The translations under genes and the position numbers were made by a program. Shown piece after piece: positions 35,999 through 44,461 of a DNA stretch of 64,000 nt. The DNA lies in assembly GCA_016715815.1 (NCBI GenBank), contig JADJXN010000004.1:1-64000 (forward strand), written 5' to 3'. The stretch is from Oligoflexia bacterium (GTDB lineage Bacteria > Bdellovibrionota > Bdellovibrionia > JABDDW01). The number at the start of each line of letters is the position of its first letter. Positions within the stretch are counted from its first letter, which is position 1. The notes beneath the pieces were generated by a model, which was not told the DNA's origin, did not search any database, and was given only the letters and a program-made list of their open reading frames with translations.

Positions 35999-36493
35999 AT
36001 GAAAAAACATATTACCGCAAATTTAAAAATGGAAAAGTACATGAAAAAAGCTATCTCACTTTCAAGGCGTAACATGAGTAGTGGGGATGGCGGACCCTTT
36101 GGTGCTGTGATTGTTAAATCTGGAAAAGTTGTGGGTAAAGGTTGGAATAAAGTCACTTCAACCAATGACCCAACAGCTCATGCAGAAATTGTGGCCATCC
36201 GTGATGCTTGTAAAAAATTAAAAAATTTTGATCTTAGTGAGTGTGAAATTTACTCAAGCTGTGAGCCCTGTCCCATGTGTCTAGCTGCCATTTACTGGGC
36301 AAGAATTGAAAAGGTATATTTTGCAAATACAAAAAAAGATGCCGCCGCCATTGAATTTGATGATGATTTTATTTATCAAGAAATTCCAAAACACCCATCA
36401 AGGCGAAAAATCCCCATGCAGCAGCTCTTAAGAGAAGAGGCGCTTAAGATATTTGAAATTTGGAAAGAAAAAGAAGATAAGGTGCGCTACTAA
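35999..36493 (+). CDS. guaD: guanine deaminase (cytidine-deaminase fold)
   Basis: 164 residues from the ATG at 35999. Zinc ligands are H61 (with E63, in TAHAEIVAIRDAC) and C91/C94 in SCEPCPMC. GDGGPFGAVIVK and YWARIEKVYFANTKKDA closely follow B. subtilis GuaD by memory. It converts guanine to xanthine. Alternative starts are a GTG at 35990 and an ATG at 36029 that gives a length nearer the family norm; no strong ribosome-binding site decides. It overlaps the convergent symporter gene by four bases. Confidence 0.88.
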   Translation: MKKHITANLKMEKYMKKAISLSRRNMSSGDGGPFGAVIVKSGKVVGKGWNKVTSTNDPTAHAEIVAIRDACKKLKNFDLSECEIYSSCEPCPMCLAAIYWARIEKVYFANTKKDAAAIEFDDDFIYQEIPKHPSRRKIPMQQLLREEALKIFEIWKEKEDKVRY

Positions 36494-37737
36494 GATTTTT
36501 TATTGCCACTCACAAGGGCGGTAATAACTAAATCTCCGCTCACATTCACTGTGGTGCGGCACATATCTAAAAACCTATCTACTCCCAATACAACACCAAT
36601 GCCCTCTGCTGGTATTCCTACTTGTTGAAGCAAAATTACTATCAATGGTAAGGAGCCACCGGGTACGCCAGCAGTACCAATACCTGCAAGAATGGACATA
36701 AGCACCACTTGTACTTGCTGTGCAAGGGTGAGATCTATGGAATAAATTTGTGCTAAAAATAAAACCGTAATCCCTTCAAATAAAGCTGTTCCATTTTGGT
36801 TGGCCGTTGAGCCTACTGTTAAAACAAAACGTGAGGTTTCTTTGGGAAGCTTTAACTTATGCTCTGCCGCTTCCAGAGATTTGGGAAGTGTGGCATTGGA
36901 AGATGCCGTTGCAAAGGCATACATGTAAACTTCACGGCAATTTTTAAAAAACTCTATGGGAGATTTTTTGGTAAAAGATTTTAATAAAAAACTATAAACT
37001 CCGAATTGCTGGATAAGTAGGCCTAAAACAACAATGCCTACATACAAAGCTAAAGAGACAAGAAGCTGGTGGCCAAACTTGAAAGCCGAGCTAAATACCA
37101 AGGCAAAAACAGCATAAGGGGCGAGCTTCATGGCAAATGCGACAATTCTCATACAGGCTTCATAAACTTGTTCAAATATTTTTATGATTCCGCCACTACC
37201 ATCCAGGTTACGGCTTAGGGCTATGCCAAAAACAAGTGCAAAAAACATTAAGGCAATCATTTCCCCGTCAAGAGCGCGGGCTGCAGAATCAATGGGGTTT
37301 TTGGGTATTATTTCCACTAATGACTGTACTGCAGATTTGGCTTGCGCTGCATTTGTTTTTATTTTTTCAGTGTTAGCAGATTGTGTGGCAACAAGTTGAT
37401 CTTGAATGTTTAACCCAACACCCGGTTTAAAAAAATTAACTAATGTAATGCCAATAATAACTGAAGCGGCACTGGTTAAAACTGTAAATATAATGGTTTT
37501 AGAAACCACTTTTCCAAGGCCGTGGTGTTCACTAAGTTGGTAAACACCAAGTACTAAGCCTGTAAAAACCATGGGGACAACAATCATAAAAATGAGTCTT
37601 AAAAAAACTTGCCCCAAAGGATCTAAAACATTTTTAGTAAAAGTAGTAACAAAGGGGTTTTGAACGTATTGGTGAAATATAATTCCCAAAACCGCACCCA
37701 AAACAAGGCTTATAAGTAATTTGTGATGTGCTTTCAT
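36490..37737 (-). CDS. dicarboxylate/amino acid:cation symporter
   Basis: 415 residues of the DAACS (GltP/DctA) family. About eight membrane helices are present, with TASSNATLPKSLE, VGSTANQNGTALFEGITVLF and AGIGTAGVPGGSLPL as the re-entrant loop and substrate motifs. It imports glutamate, aspartate or C4-dicarboxylates with sodium or protons. The exact substrate cannot be told from sequence alone. It is transcribed alone. Confidence 0.93.
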   Translation of the reverse strand: MKAHHKLLISLVLGAVLGIIFHQYVQNPFVTTFTKNVLDPLGQVFLRLIFMIVVPMVFTGLVLGVYQLSEHHGLGKVVSKTIIFTVLTSAASVIIGITLVNFFKPGVGLNIQDQLVATQSANTEKIKTNAAQAKSAVQSLVEIIPKNPIDSAARALDGEMIALMFFALVFGIALSRNLDGSGGIIKIFEQVYEACMRIVAFAMKLAPYAVFALVFSSAFKFGHQLLVSLALYVGIVVLGLLIQQFGVYSFLLKSFTKKSPIEFFKNCREVYMYAFATASSNATLPKSLEAAEHKLKLPKETSRFVLTVGSTANQNGTALFEGITVLFLAQIYSIDLTLAQQVQVVLMSILAGIGTAGVPGGSLPLIVILLQQVGIPAEGIGVVLGVDRFLDMCRTTVNVSGDLVITALVSGNKKS

Positions 37738-37834
37738 TGGGCTCTAAAGAACGCTATGTGGGGGCTTGAGTCAAGCATTTATTTTTCTTTTCTAAAAGAT
37801 TTCATGAACCTTTTGATGCTATAAAGGTGTAACT

Positions 37835-38740
37835 ATGTCTACACCATTTTTATTTGGTCTTTGTGTTTTTATTTGGGGAACTACTTGGTTTGCAATTACC
37901 TATCAGTTGGGTGTGGTGGCCCCTGAGGTTTCTGTTTTTTACCGCTTTATTTTAGCAGCAGCTATTTCTTTTGCGTATTGTGTTTTAAGAAAAAAGAAAC
38001 TCAAATTTTCTAAAAAAGAGCATTTTTATTTATTTGGCCAAGGTGTTTTTATGTTTTGTCTAAATTATATTTTTACATACTATGCTGAAAAATTTGTGAG
38101 TTCGGGTCTAATAGCCGTAACTTTTACCTTGATGGTTTATTTTAACATGGTGGGGATGAGGCTTTTTTTTAATCAAAAAATTCAAAAGCGCGTCGTTTTT
38201 GGCGGCACCCTTGGTTTTATTGGAATTGTTTTTTTGTTTTACAATGAGATTTTAAATTTTAAAGCCGATGGTGAAGGCCTAAAAGGTTTAGTTTTAGGTG
38301 TTATTGCGGCTCTTTTTGCCTCTGGTGGGAATATGTTTGCCACAAAAACAAGGCGTCTTCAGCTGCCCATTTTGGCTTCAAATAGTTGGGCTATGTTTTA
38401 TGGCTCTCTTACAACTGGTTTAATTTGTCTGCTTTTGGGCTCTCGGTTTGGTTTTAGTTTAGAGCCAAAATATCTTTTAAGCCTAGGTTATCTAACAATT
38501 CTTGGGACCATTGTTGCCTTTGGAGCTTATATTGCCCTTGTTGGTAGAATGGGAGCAGAAAAAGCCATTTTTATTGGTATTTTAACTCCAGTGCTGGCCC
38601 TTATTATTTCAGTGCTTTTTGAAAGCTTTAGTTTAAGTTTTCAAACCTTTTTAGGGGTCGTTTTGTGTTTAGTGGGTAATGCCATCGCTTTAGTTAATTT
38701 TGATAAATTGCGCCTAAAGCGTTTTTGGCAAAAAGCTTAG
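37835..38740 (+). CDS. EamA/DMT-family transporter
   Basis: 301 residues made of two EamA repeats, ten membrane helices in all, beginning FLFGLCVFIWGTTWF. These are RhaT/YdcZ-like exporters of metabolites. The substrate is unknown. The palindrome cluster of the tRNA region begins nine bases after its stop and may act as the terminator. Confidence 0.9.
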   Translation: MSTPFLFGLCVFIWGTTWFAITYQLGVVAPEVSVFYRFILAAAISFAYCVLRKKKLKFSKKEHFYLFGQGVFMFCLNYIFTYYAEKFVSSGLIAVTFTLMVYFNMVGMRLFFNQKIQKRVVFGGTLGFIGIVFLFYNEILNFKADGEGLKGLVLGVIAALFASGGNMFATKTRRLQLPILASNSWAMFYGSLTTGLICLLLGSRFGFSLEPKYLLSLGYLTILGTIVAFGAYIALVGRMGAEKAIFIGILTPVLALIISVLFESFSLSFQTFLGVVLCLVGNAIALVNFDKLRLKRFWQKA

Positions 38741-38748
38741 CAGTAAAA

Positions 38749-38833
38749 CTCCGGCGCCGGAGTCCTCACTCGGTATACCGTATACACGTTTTTATTCAGA
38801 TATCCGATATCTGATATCCGATATCGGATATCA
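38749..38833. repeat. cluster of four palindromes built on GATATC
   Basis: Four symmetrical sequences lie in 85 bases: CTCCGGCGCCGGAG (38749-38762, perfect), CGGTATACCG (38771-38780, perfect), a near-perfect 17-mer around GATATCCGATATC (38797-38813), and an overlapping perfect 22-bp palindrome (38812-38833). They lie immediately 3' of tRNA-Arg. The first could terminate transcription from either side; the GATATC-rich part has no obvious role. Confidence 0.88.
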
Positions 38834-38842
38834 GAGTGGTTC

Positions 38843-38919
38843 TGGCGCGGCCGGCAGGAGTCGAACCTGCGACCCTCAGATTCGTAGTCTGATACTCTAT
38901 CCAGCTGAGCTACGGCCGC
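38843..38919 (-). tRNA. tRNA-Arg(ACG)
   Basis: A full cloverleaf can be folded. The acceptor is GCGGCCG with CGGCCGC, then TA, a D-arm GCTC..GAGT, an anticodon loop CTACGAA with anticodon ACG, a T-arm GCAGG-TTCGACT-CCTGC, discriminator G and an encoded CCA. ACG reads CGN arginine codons after deamination to inosine. It stands alone between the EamA and outer-membrane genes. Confidence 0.98.
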
Positions 38920-38994
38920 CAATTAAACGTGTGGTTACGCTTAGCATGGGCCGCCTTTGTTTTGCAAGCTTTGAGAGAAGTGGTGGTTTTGGCC

Positions 38995-39672
38995 CTAGAA
39001 CTTATACCCTACGCCAAAGTTAATCCTAGTGGTGTATTGCCTAATAGTACCAGTGCCAACTTTATTTAAGTTTTCAAGGCTATAGAGAACGCTTAAGCTT
39101 GAGGTTCCATACCAGTGCTCATCAAATGCAAGCACCCCCTCTGCTTTAAAGCTAAGCCCGTAATCAATGGTTTTATAAGTGTCACTGGTATTGGTTTCAG
39201 AGTAAAAATTAGTAACCGCTGGTGAGCGCAACTCACCCTGTCTTACTGTTTTTCCTGTGGGCATACCAACATAAAAGCCAGCGCCTAAATTGAGGGCATC
39301 AAGAATAATCCATTTATGATTTAAATTGGCAACATAATATGGTGTTTTCTCATAATAGGTTCGGGTTTGTGTGGTTACAATTGTTTTTAATTTTGAACCA
39401 AATTCCACATAACTTAGACCAAGTTCTAAGCCTCTTTTATGAGCGCCAAATTGCCAAAATGTTTCAACGCCAATATTTGTTGTATTATCAGCATTTGTGT
39501 TTGAATAAACTAGCGCGTTATTAAAAGGCGTTCTGTCAGAATGGTCCAAATTAGGAATAGAAAAACCACCGTTTATTTGCACATATTTAAATCCGGCAAG
39601 AGTTGGAAGAGATAATGCTAAAGTTACAAAAAACATAATTAAAGGAATTATATTCTTGAGGTGCTTTGTCAT
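38995..39672 (-). CDS. outer-membrane beta-barrel protein
   Basis: 225 residues with a signal peptide (about 1-27, ending LPTLAG). The mature part is a chain of amphipathic strands (GLELGLSYVEFGS, LGAGFYVGMP, YGTSSLSVLYSL) and ends INFGVGYKF, with the terminal Phe expected for BAM-inserted barrels. Function is unknown. A gene of the same type, 40552-41076, lies two genes further on. Confidence 0.82.
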   Translation of the reverse strand: MTKHLKNIIPLIMFFVTLALSLPTLAGFKYVQINGGFSIPNLDHSDRTPFNNALVYSNTNADNTTNIGVETFWQFGAHKRGLELGLSYVEFGSKLKTIVTTQTRTYYEKTPYYVANLNHKWIILDALNLGAGFYVGMPTGKTVRQGELRSPAVTNFYSETNTSDTYKTIDYGLSFKAEGVLAFDEHWYGTSSLSVLYSLENLNKVGTGTIRQYTTRINFGVGYKF

Positions 39673-39759
39673 GGGCGGTCTCCTTTTTATTCTTATACTA
39701 TTTTATACGTTAATTATTCAAAGGAGCAATAGGATTTTAGACTTAAATCTTAACCAGAC

Positions 39760-40545
39760 TTATGTAGAGCTTCTTAAAAAAATGAAAGTAACAACTATTA
39801 GTGCAACCACCACCCTATAAACCGCAAAAACTTTAAAAGATTGTTTTTGTAAAAAACGAATCAGTCCACCAATTGCTAAAAAACCAAATAGCATGGAGCT
39901 TAAAACACCTATGACAAATACAGAATTTACATCGCTCACACTTAAATGCCTAAGCTTAAAAACACAGGCCCCTAAAGTTATGGGCATGGAAAGCATAAAA
40001 GAAAATTTAGCAGCAGCAGCTCTATTAAAACCGCAAACAAGTCCAAATAGCATTGTCACACCCGATCTTGATGTGCCCGGTATAAGTGCAAGGCACTGGG
40101 CAAAGCCTACAATCAATGCATCTTTAAGAGTAATGTGTTTAAAGTCTTTGCTTTTTTGAGAGTGTTTATCTACAACCCAAAGGGCTACACCCATAAGGCC
40201 CAGCATAACGGCTACAAGTAAGGGGTTTCTAAAAACCGTTTCTGCTGTTTTTTCAATGAGTGCTCCTACAAGGGCTGCAGGAATTGTTGCTAAGGCTAAA
40301 TAAGTGGGCATTTTAGATTTAAAACCATGTTTAAAAAATTCTTTAGTTAAATCTATCCACTCTTTGCGGTAGTAAAATAAAACAGCAAATAAAGTTCCAA
40401 GATGAAGGGCTACATCAAAAGTAAGTCCGCTATCTTGCCAGCCCAAAAACCATGGCACTAAAAATAAATGAGCAGAGCTTGAAATGGGAATAAATTCCGT
40501 TAAGCCTTGAATTGCGCCGAGAAAAAAACTTTGAAACCATGTCAT
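39760..40545 (-). CDS. uppP: undecaprenyl-diphosphatase
   Basis: 261 residues, eight membrane helices, with the BacA/UppP signatures AIQGLTEFIPISSSAHL and PGTSRSGVTM carrying the catalytic Glu, Ser and Arg. It regenerates undecaprenyl phosphate for peptidoglycan and other surface polymers, and raises bacitracin tolerance. It starts six bases after the outer-membrane gene upstream (40552-41076), so the two are likely in one transcript. Confidence 0.96.
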   Translation of the reverse strand: MTWFQSFFLGAIQGLTEFIPISSSAHLFLVPWFLGWQDSGLTFDVALHLGTLFAVLFYYRKEWIDLTKEFFKHGFKSKMPTYLALATIPAALVGALIEKTAETVFRNPLLVAVMLGLMGVALWVVDKHSQKSKDFKHITLKDALIVGFAQCLALIPGTSRSGVTMLFGLVCGFNRAAAAKFSFMLSMPITLGACVFKLRHLSVSDVNSVFVIGVLSSMLFGFLAIGGLIRFLQKQSFKVFAVYRVVVALIVVTFIFLRSST

Positions 40546-40551
40546 ATGTAA

Positions 40552-41076
40552 TTAAAAAATAATTCCAAACATGAGTTGGTTTACTGCGGGCAACGAACCA
40601 ATTAGGTTACTCACATTTGTTGTAGCAACTCTTTGGTGTTTGTAATTTACTTCAAAGGTAAAATCTTTAGTTCTAAAAAAGTCAAAACCAAAGCCAGCAG
40701 CTAGTGTAAAGCTTGAATCTGTGTATCTGTTCCCGCCACCGTAGCCAATATCTGTTCTAAAAAAGAAAGAAGAATCACTGGTTCTTTCATTGGTGTAAAA
40801 TAAAAAGCCTGCACCAAAAACAGAAATACCAGTACTACCTTGGCTTGCTGTATTAAAAGAGCCGTTATAAAAGTATGTTATATCTACTTTTTCTGATAAT
40901 CCTGTGCGATAGGCAAATTCTAGAGCGTACTTTGTTCCGTTAGTACCAAGGAGGGCATCTGAAAATACAGGCCCAATAGATATAAACCAATTCTTACTTA
41001 TGCTTTTTTCTTTAACATCAGCAGCAAATGTTACTGAACTTATAGTTAAAAGGATTATACTAAGTAGGCATCTCAT
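40552..41076 (-). CDS. outer-membrane beta-barrel protein
   Basis: 174 residues with a signal peptide (about 1-18, ending VTFAAD). Strands such as YALEFAYRTGL, DITYFYNGSF, LAAGFGFDFF and FTFEVNYKHQRV, with the terminal NQLMFGIIF, fit an eight-strand barrel. Six bases separate it from uppP. Confidence 0.82.
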   Translation of the reverse strand: MRCLLSIILLTISSVTFAADVKEKSISKNWFISIGPVFSDALLGTNGTKYALEFAYRTGLSEKVDITYFYNGSFNTASQGSTGISVFGAGFLFYTNERTSDSSFFFRTDIGYGGGNRYTDSSFTLAAGFGFDFFRTKDFTFEVNYKHQRVATTNVSNLIGSLPAVNQLMFGIIF

Positions 41077-41108
41077 GGTGTTCTCCTTATAAGTTATATA
41101 AGTTAATA

Positions 41109-41256
41109 CTAAATACTTTTAAGACTAAAAACAAGTACTACACCAATATTAAACTGCACTAGGCTTAAGTCTTGATGTGTTTTTTCTTGAAGGTAGTAAA
41201 AATTAAGCTCAAAGTACTTAATTGTATGAGAGTATTTTCCAAAATCTAAACGGAGG
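41109..41256 (-). pseudogene. possible 3' remnant of an outer-membrane protein gene
   Basis: On the minus strand a frame without start reads LRLDFGKYSHTIKYFELNFYY..., then HQDLSLVQFNIGVVLVFSLKSI before a stop at 41109. The alternating strand pattern and hydrophobic end look like the last two or three strands of a barrel protein. It runs into the antisense of the lipoprotein gene at 41263, so the rest has been lost or the signal is chance. Confidence 0.3.
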
Positions 41257-41262
41257 CTCAAG

Positions 41263-41949
41263 GTGAAACTAAAATTATTAACAACAACGCTATTAATAAC
41301 AATTATGGCTTGCGCAGGCTCTAAAAAAAATGAAGATCAAGCTGAAGCGATAAAAGACATGCAAGTGCCAACCAAAAACTTAACAAATGATGATGTCTAT
41401 GATGCAGGAACATACAGTGATAAAGAAGATGTCTCTGATTTAAAAATTAAAGGTGGGCATATGTTTGATACCATTCCCACAGAGAAGTACTATTCTATAG
41501 ATAGAGAAAAGCTAGCTCCTGTGGGTAAACTTTTTTATGCAGTCACTGATGAAAGCCCAACAAGATGCATTCCTGCAAAATACACCATGCTTGATGGTAA
41601 AAAGAAATTAGTTGTTTATTCAAAATCCACTGTTCCTGCTACTTATTGTATTTATCAAAAAACATATTCGGTGGAGCCGGCGGGGTTTTCAGTAACAATG
41701 AAAAATGGGGGGATTTGCATGCCTGCCATGATTGTTTCAAAAGTTGAAGACGGAAAAACCGTTTCCACAATAGATTTTTTTAGTAAAACTGTTTCTATGA
41801 AATACTGTTTTGATGACACCTTTTCCTTTGGTGCTGGTAAGGGTGTTAAGATGAGCATTGATAAAACATCTGAGGGGTCTAAAAAGAAGAAAAAAGAAGA
41901 GGTAGAACCAAAAGAGACCATTGTTCCAATGACGGAGCCTATAAACTAG
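41263..41949 (+). CDS. lipoprotein of unknown function
   Basis: 228 residues starting with GTG after GGAGG. The leader MKLKLLTTTLLITIMAC ends in a lipobox with Cys17. The mature protein has four spaced Cys residues (RCIPAKY, TYCIYQ, GICMPAM, KYCFDD) that could form two disulfides, and a charged KKKKKEEVEPKE tail. No family is recognised. Its stop overlaps the convergent hydrolase gene by four bases. Confidence 0.78.
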   Translation: MKLKLLTTTLLITIMACAGSKKNEDQAEAIKDMQVPTKNLTNDDVYDAGTYSDKEDVSDLKIKGGHMFDTIPTEKYYSIDREKLAPVGKLFYAVTDESPTRCIPAKYTMLDGKKKLVVYSKSTVPATYCIYQKTYSVEPAGFSVTMKNGGICMPAMIVSKVEDGKTVSTIDFFSKTVSMKYCFDDTFSFGAGKGVKMSIDKTSEGSKKKKKEEVEPKETIVPMTEPIN

Positions 41950-42860
41950 TTTAAAATAAAATCTTCCACTATTTTTTGTAAAAGGCCAGGGGCATGCTGA
42001 ATTAGTTGCGCATGCCATGCGCCTTCTATAACAGTCAAACTTGTGTTTTCTTCCCAACTTTTTAAGAGTTCACTAGCTTGTTCAACAGGCGTGAGAGAAT
42101 CTTGTGAGCCATAAAGTAGTAAAATTTTTTGCCCCTTGTTAGGTTTATAATCTGTTAAAGGTTTGGACATTAAATGGGTATTAAGTTTTAAAATTTGCCA
42201 TTCAAAAAAGGGCTTAGCCATAGGTGGAATGTAGTAACTTCTTTGATCTGTGACTATTTTTTGAAAAGAAATCATCGGGTTTTCAAATAAAAGTTTTACG
42301 GGCCAATTATTATTAAAAGCATGGGGTGCTGAAACCAAAACACCCATAGAAGTTGCAATAATTGCTTTTAAATCAAAAAGTGAATTTCCCAGAATATAAA
42401 ACTTTTCAAAGTCTTTTGACTCGACAGTCCCATGGGAGAGCCCCTTTTGATTATTATAAGAACAGCCATGGTTAGGAAGATCAATGCTTAAGGAATCCCA
42501 GCCATACTGAGATAAAAGGTGAGCATAGGGGTTGAGCATGTTGTGGTTGCCGCCCCCTCCGTGCACTAAAAGAGCACCTTTGTTCTGTCTATTCTTAAGA
42601 GCTTTATTGTGCCAAGCTTTAAGCTCGCCATGAGGGGTGCTTATTGTATGTATACTTACTTTAACAAGTTCAGGATTAAACTTTTTTTGAACCACACTTG
42701 GGTCATGACACTCTTTAGCGTTAATTGGATAGGGTTTATACCATCTAGGAAACTTAAGAGTATTGTTATAGTAAGCTAAAAGAGCAGCCCACATAATTAT
42801 CAAAAGAATTGTCGAGACAATCAGGCCTAGCTTAAAAGTCTTTTTTACTACTGTTACCAT
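41946..42860 (-). CDS. membrane-anchored alpha/beta hydrolase
   Basis: 304 residues with one N-terminal membrane helix (about 7-30). LLVHGGGGNHNM is the oxyanion-hole region, IATSMGV carries the nucleophilic Ser (Ala replaces the first Gly of GxSxG), LLLYGSQDSLTP the acid and GAWHAQL the His. A serine hydrolase acting at the outer face of the inner membrane is likely. Substrate is unknown. Confidence 0.82.
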   Translation of the reverse strand: MVTVVKKTFKLGLIVSTILLIIMWAALLAYYNNTLKFPRWYKPYPINAKECHDPSVVQKKFNPELVKVSIHTISTPHGELKAWHNKALKNRQNKGALLVHGGGGNHNMLNPYAHLLSQYGWDSLSIDLPNHGCSYNNQKGLSHGTVESKDFEKFYILGNSLFDLKAIIATSMGVLVSAPHAFNNNWPVKLLFENPMISFQKIVTDQRSYYIPPMAKPFFEWQILKLNTHLMSKPLTDYKPNKGQKILLLYGSQDSLTPVEQASELLKSWEENTSLTVIEGAWHAQLIQHAPGLLQKIVEDFILN

Positions 42861-42867
42861 TTATGTT

Positions 42868-43236
42868 TTAAGCTTTGGGCGCCTCAGCAGGTGCAGCGGC
42901 TTCAGCTTTCTTTTCTGCTTTTGCCTCAGGAGCCTTTTTTACTTGTAGCTCTGCCAGTTTTTTAATTAAAGGCTTTCGGGTAATGGTTTTAGCAATGGTT
43001 CTTAAAACTTTTTTACTTTTCTCAGTAGGGATAATATTTGTTATGTTCTTTTTAATAAAAGCTGCATCTTGAGTTCTAACTGCAATTTTTATAGCCAAAG
43101 ATCTAACTTTGGCGTTTGTATTTTTAATGCCATCAGCCAAGGCGTTGGTAAGGCTAGTCTGTTTAGCAGCTAAACCTTGTTTAAATGCAGCTAAAGGGGC
43201 GGGTTTTGTTTCTTTTGAAACGGCTTTTTCTGACAT
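42868..43236 (-). CDS. lysine/alanine-rich protein, unknown function
   Basis: 122 residues. The start at 43236 has AAAGGA upstream; earlier in-frame ATGs are less well placed. Residues 20-95 form helices with a repeat-like pattern (KVRSLAIKIAVRTQDAAFIKK, KVLRTIAKTITRKPLIKKLAEL). The last 25 are an Ala/Lys/Pro/Glu tail like those of histone-like bacterial proteins. No signal peptide is present. It ends eight bases before the hydrolase gene. Confidence 0.72.
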   Translation of the reverse strand: MSEKAVSKETKPAPLAAFKQGLAAKQTSLTNALADGIKNTNAKVRSLAIKIAVRTQDAAFIKKNITNIIPTEKSKKVLRTIAKTITRKPLIKKLAELQVKKAPEAKAEKKAEAAAPAEAPKA

Positions 43237-43330
43237 GTTGTGTCCTTTCATTTGGGTCATTGACAGTGTGAAAATATACTCTCATGCTTATTAAGTTAAC
43301 AACATAAATGTCATCATAAAGGAGAAAAAA

Positions 43331-43510
43331 ATGACAAAACTATTAGCATTATTAGCAGTTCTATCAATCGGTTCAGTTGCTGTTGCAAATAACCACAACA
43401 AAGCACCAAAAGCTGCAAAAGCAAAAAAAGAAATGAAAAAGAAAATGACCAAAGAGCATAAGGAAGAGCCTCAAGGTGAGCACCAAGGCGAACACCACGA
43501 CAATATGTAA
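43331..43510 (+). CDS. small exported Lys/His-rich protein
   Basis: A 59-residue product. AAGGAG is six bases before the ATG. MTKLLALLAVLSIGSVAVA is a clean signal peptide, leaving a mature chain of about 40 residues: a Lys/Ala part (KAPKAAKAKKEMKKKMTKE) and an end with GEHQGEHHDNM. The His/Glu repeats could bind metal. A strong terminator follows, so it is a self-contained transcript. Confidence 0.78.
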   Translation: MTKLLALLAVLSIGSVAVANNHNKAPKAAKAKKEMKKKMTKEHKEEPQGEHQGEHHDNM

Positions 43511-43536
43511 TTAAAGTCGTTTCTTTTGTTGTATGT

Positions 43537-43570
43537 AAAAAGCCTTATCTTAACTGATAAGGCTTTTTAT
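43537..43570 (+). terminator. strong rho-independent terminator
   Basis: AAAAAGCCTTATC (43537-43549) and GATAAGGCTTTTT (43556-43568) form a perfect 13-bp stem with loop TTAACT. The symmetry lets it serve both the small exported gene and the opposite SDR gene, whose stop lies inside it. Confidence 0.93.
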
Positions 43571-44430
43571 TTATAAAAGCTAAGACCCTGAATAAGAGTT
43601 TTAGGTTTAAAATTAAATGTCTTTTCTATGAGAGAAGTATCAACGGGCATATCCATAGTTATAAAACCAACTGCAAGAGGTGAAAGTGGTGGGTTTTTTA
43701 AAAATAACTGCATAATTGTCCCAACCAGTCTCATAAACCAAAGCGGGTGCTTTAAAAGAACTCTTTTTTTATTTTTATAATTCAAAACTGCCTTTTGAAT
43801 TTCAAGCATGGAAAGGTTTTGGGGCCCGCCAACTTCAACAATTAAATTTTTAATTTCTGAGCGCTCTATAGAAAGGCTAATTGCTTTTACTAAATCATCT
43901 ATAAAAAGTGGGGCGCATCTATATTGGCCATCTCCAATAACGGGCATAAAAGGCAAATTTACGAATTTAATAAACCGGCTCATACTTTTATCTCCGGGGC
44001 CATATACCCAGCTTGGCCTTAAAATGACATATTCCTTTTTTGCCTCCATTATGGCCATTTCTGCTCTAGCTTTTGCTATAAACCAAGGCTTGTTAATATT
44101 TTTTCCGGTGCCGGCTCCTGAGAGGTAAATTATTTTTTTAATTTTAGAGTTTTTTGCAAAGCTTGTGATGTTTTCAGTTCCATTTGCATCAAAGTTTTCA
44201 TAGGTGAACCCCCTTTTATAATTTTCAACGGGGTGATTGGGGAACTGCACGCAAATTACAATGCAATCAAAATCATCCCAGGGGATATTTTTTAATGTTT
44301 CAGGCTTTGTAACATCACACTTAAAATCCCCATGCCTTGATAGGGTTTTAACGTCATGGCCTTGGGTTCTAAGGGTCTTAGTTAAATGAGAGCCAATAAA
44401 ACCAGTTCCACCTGCAATCAGTACTTTCAT
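43567..44430 (-). CDS. NAD(P)-binding epimerase/dehydratase-like (atypical SDR)
   Basis: 287 residues with GGTGFIGSHL (7-16) as the nucleotide-binding loop, a YLSGAG active-site strand, and RPSWVYGPGD near the middle. It matches the NDUFA9-like or NmrA-like branch of extended SDR proteins more than sugar epimerases. Substrate is unknown. It is divergent from the gene at 44462, with 31 bases between starts. Confidence 0.82.
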   Translation of the reverse strand: MKVLIAGGTGFIGSHLTKTLRTQGHDVKTLSRHGDFKCDVTKPETLKNIPWDDFDCIVICVQFPNHPVENYKRGFTYENFDANGTENITSFAKNSKIKKIIYLSGAGTGKNINKPWFIAKARAEMAIMEAKKEYVILRPSWVYGPGDKSMSRFIKFVNLPFMPVIGDGQYRCAPLFIDDLVKAISLSIERSEIKNLIVEVGGPQNLSMLEIQKAVLNYKNKKRVLLKHPLWFMRLVGTIMQLFLKNPPLSPLAVGFITMDMPVDTSLIEKTFNFKPKTLIQGLSFYK

Positions 44431-44461
44431 ATTTTTATTTTCCTGCTATCTTGTTGTTACT

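Noticed and set aside
38737..38922. 61-codon minus-strand frame across the tRNA and palindromes
   Set aside because: It is the antisense-type translation of tRNA-Arg and the GATATC repeats, not a gene.
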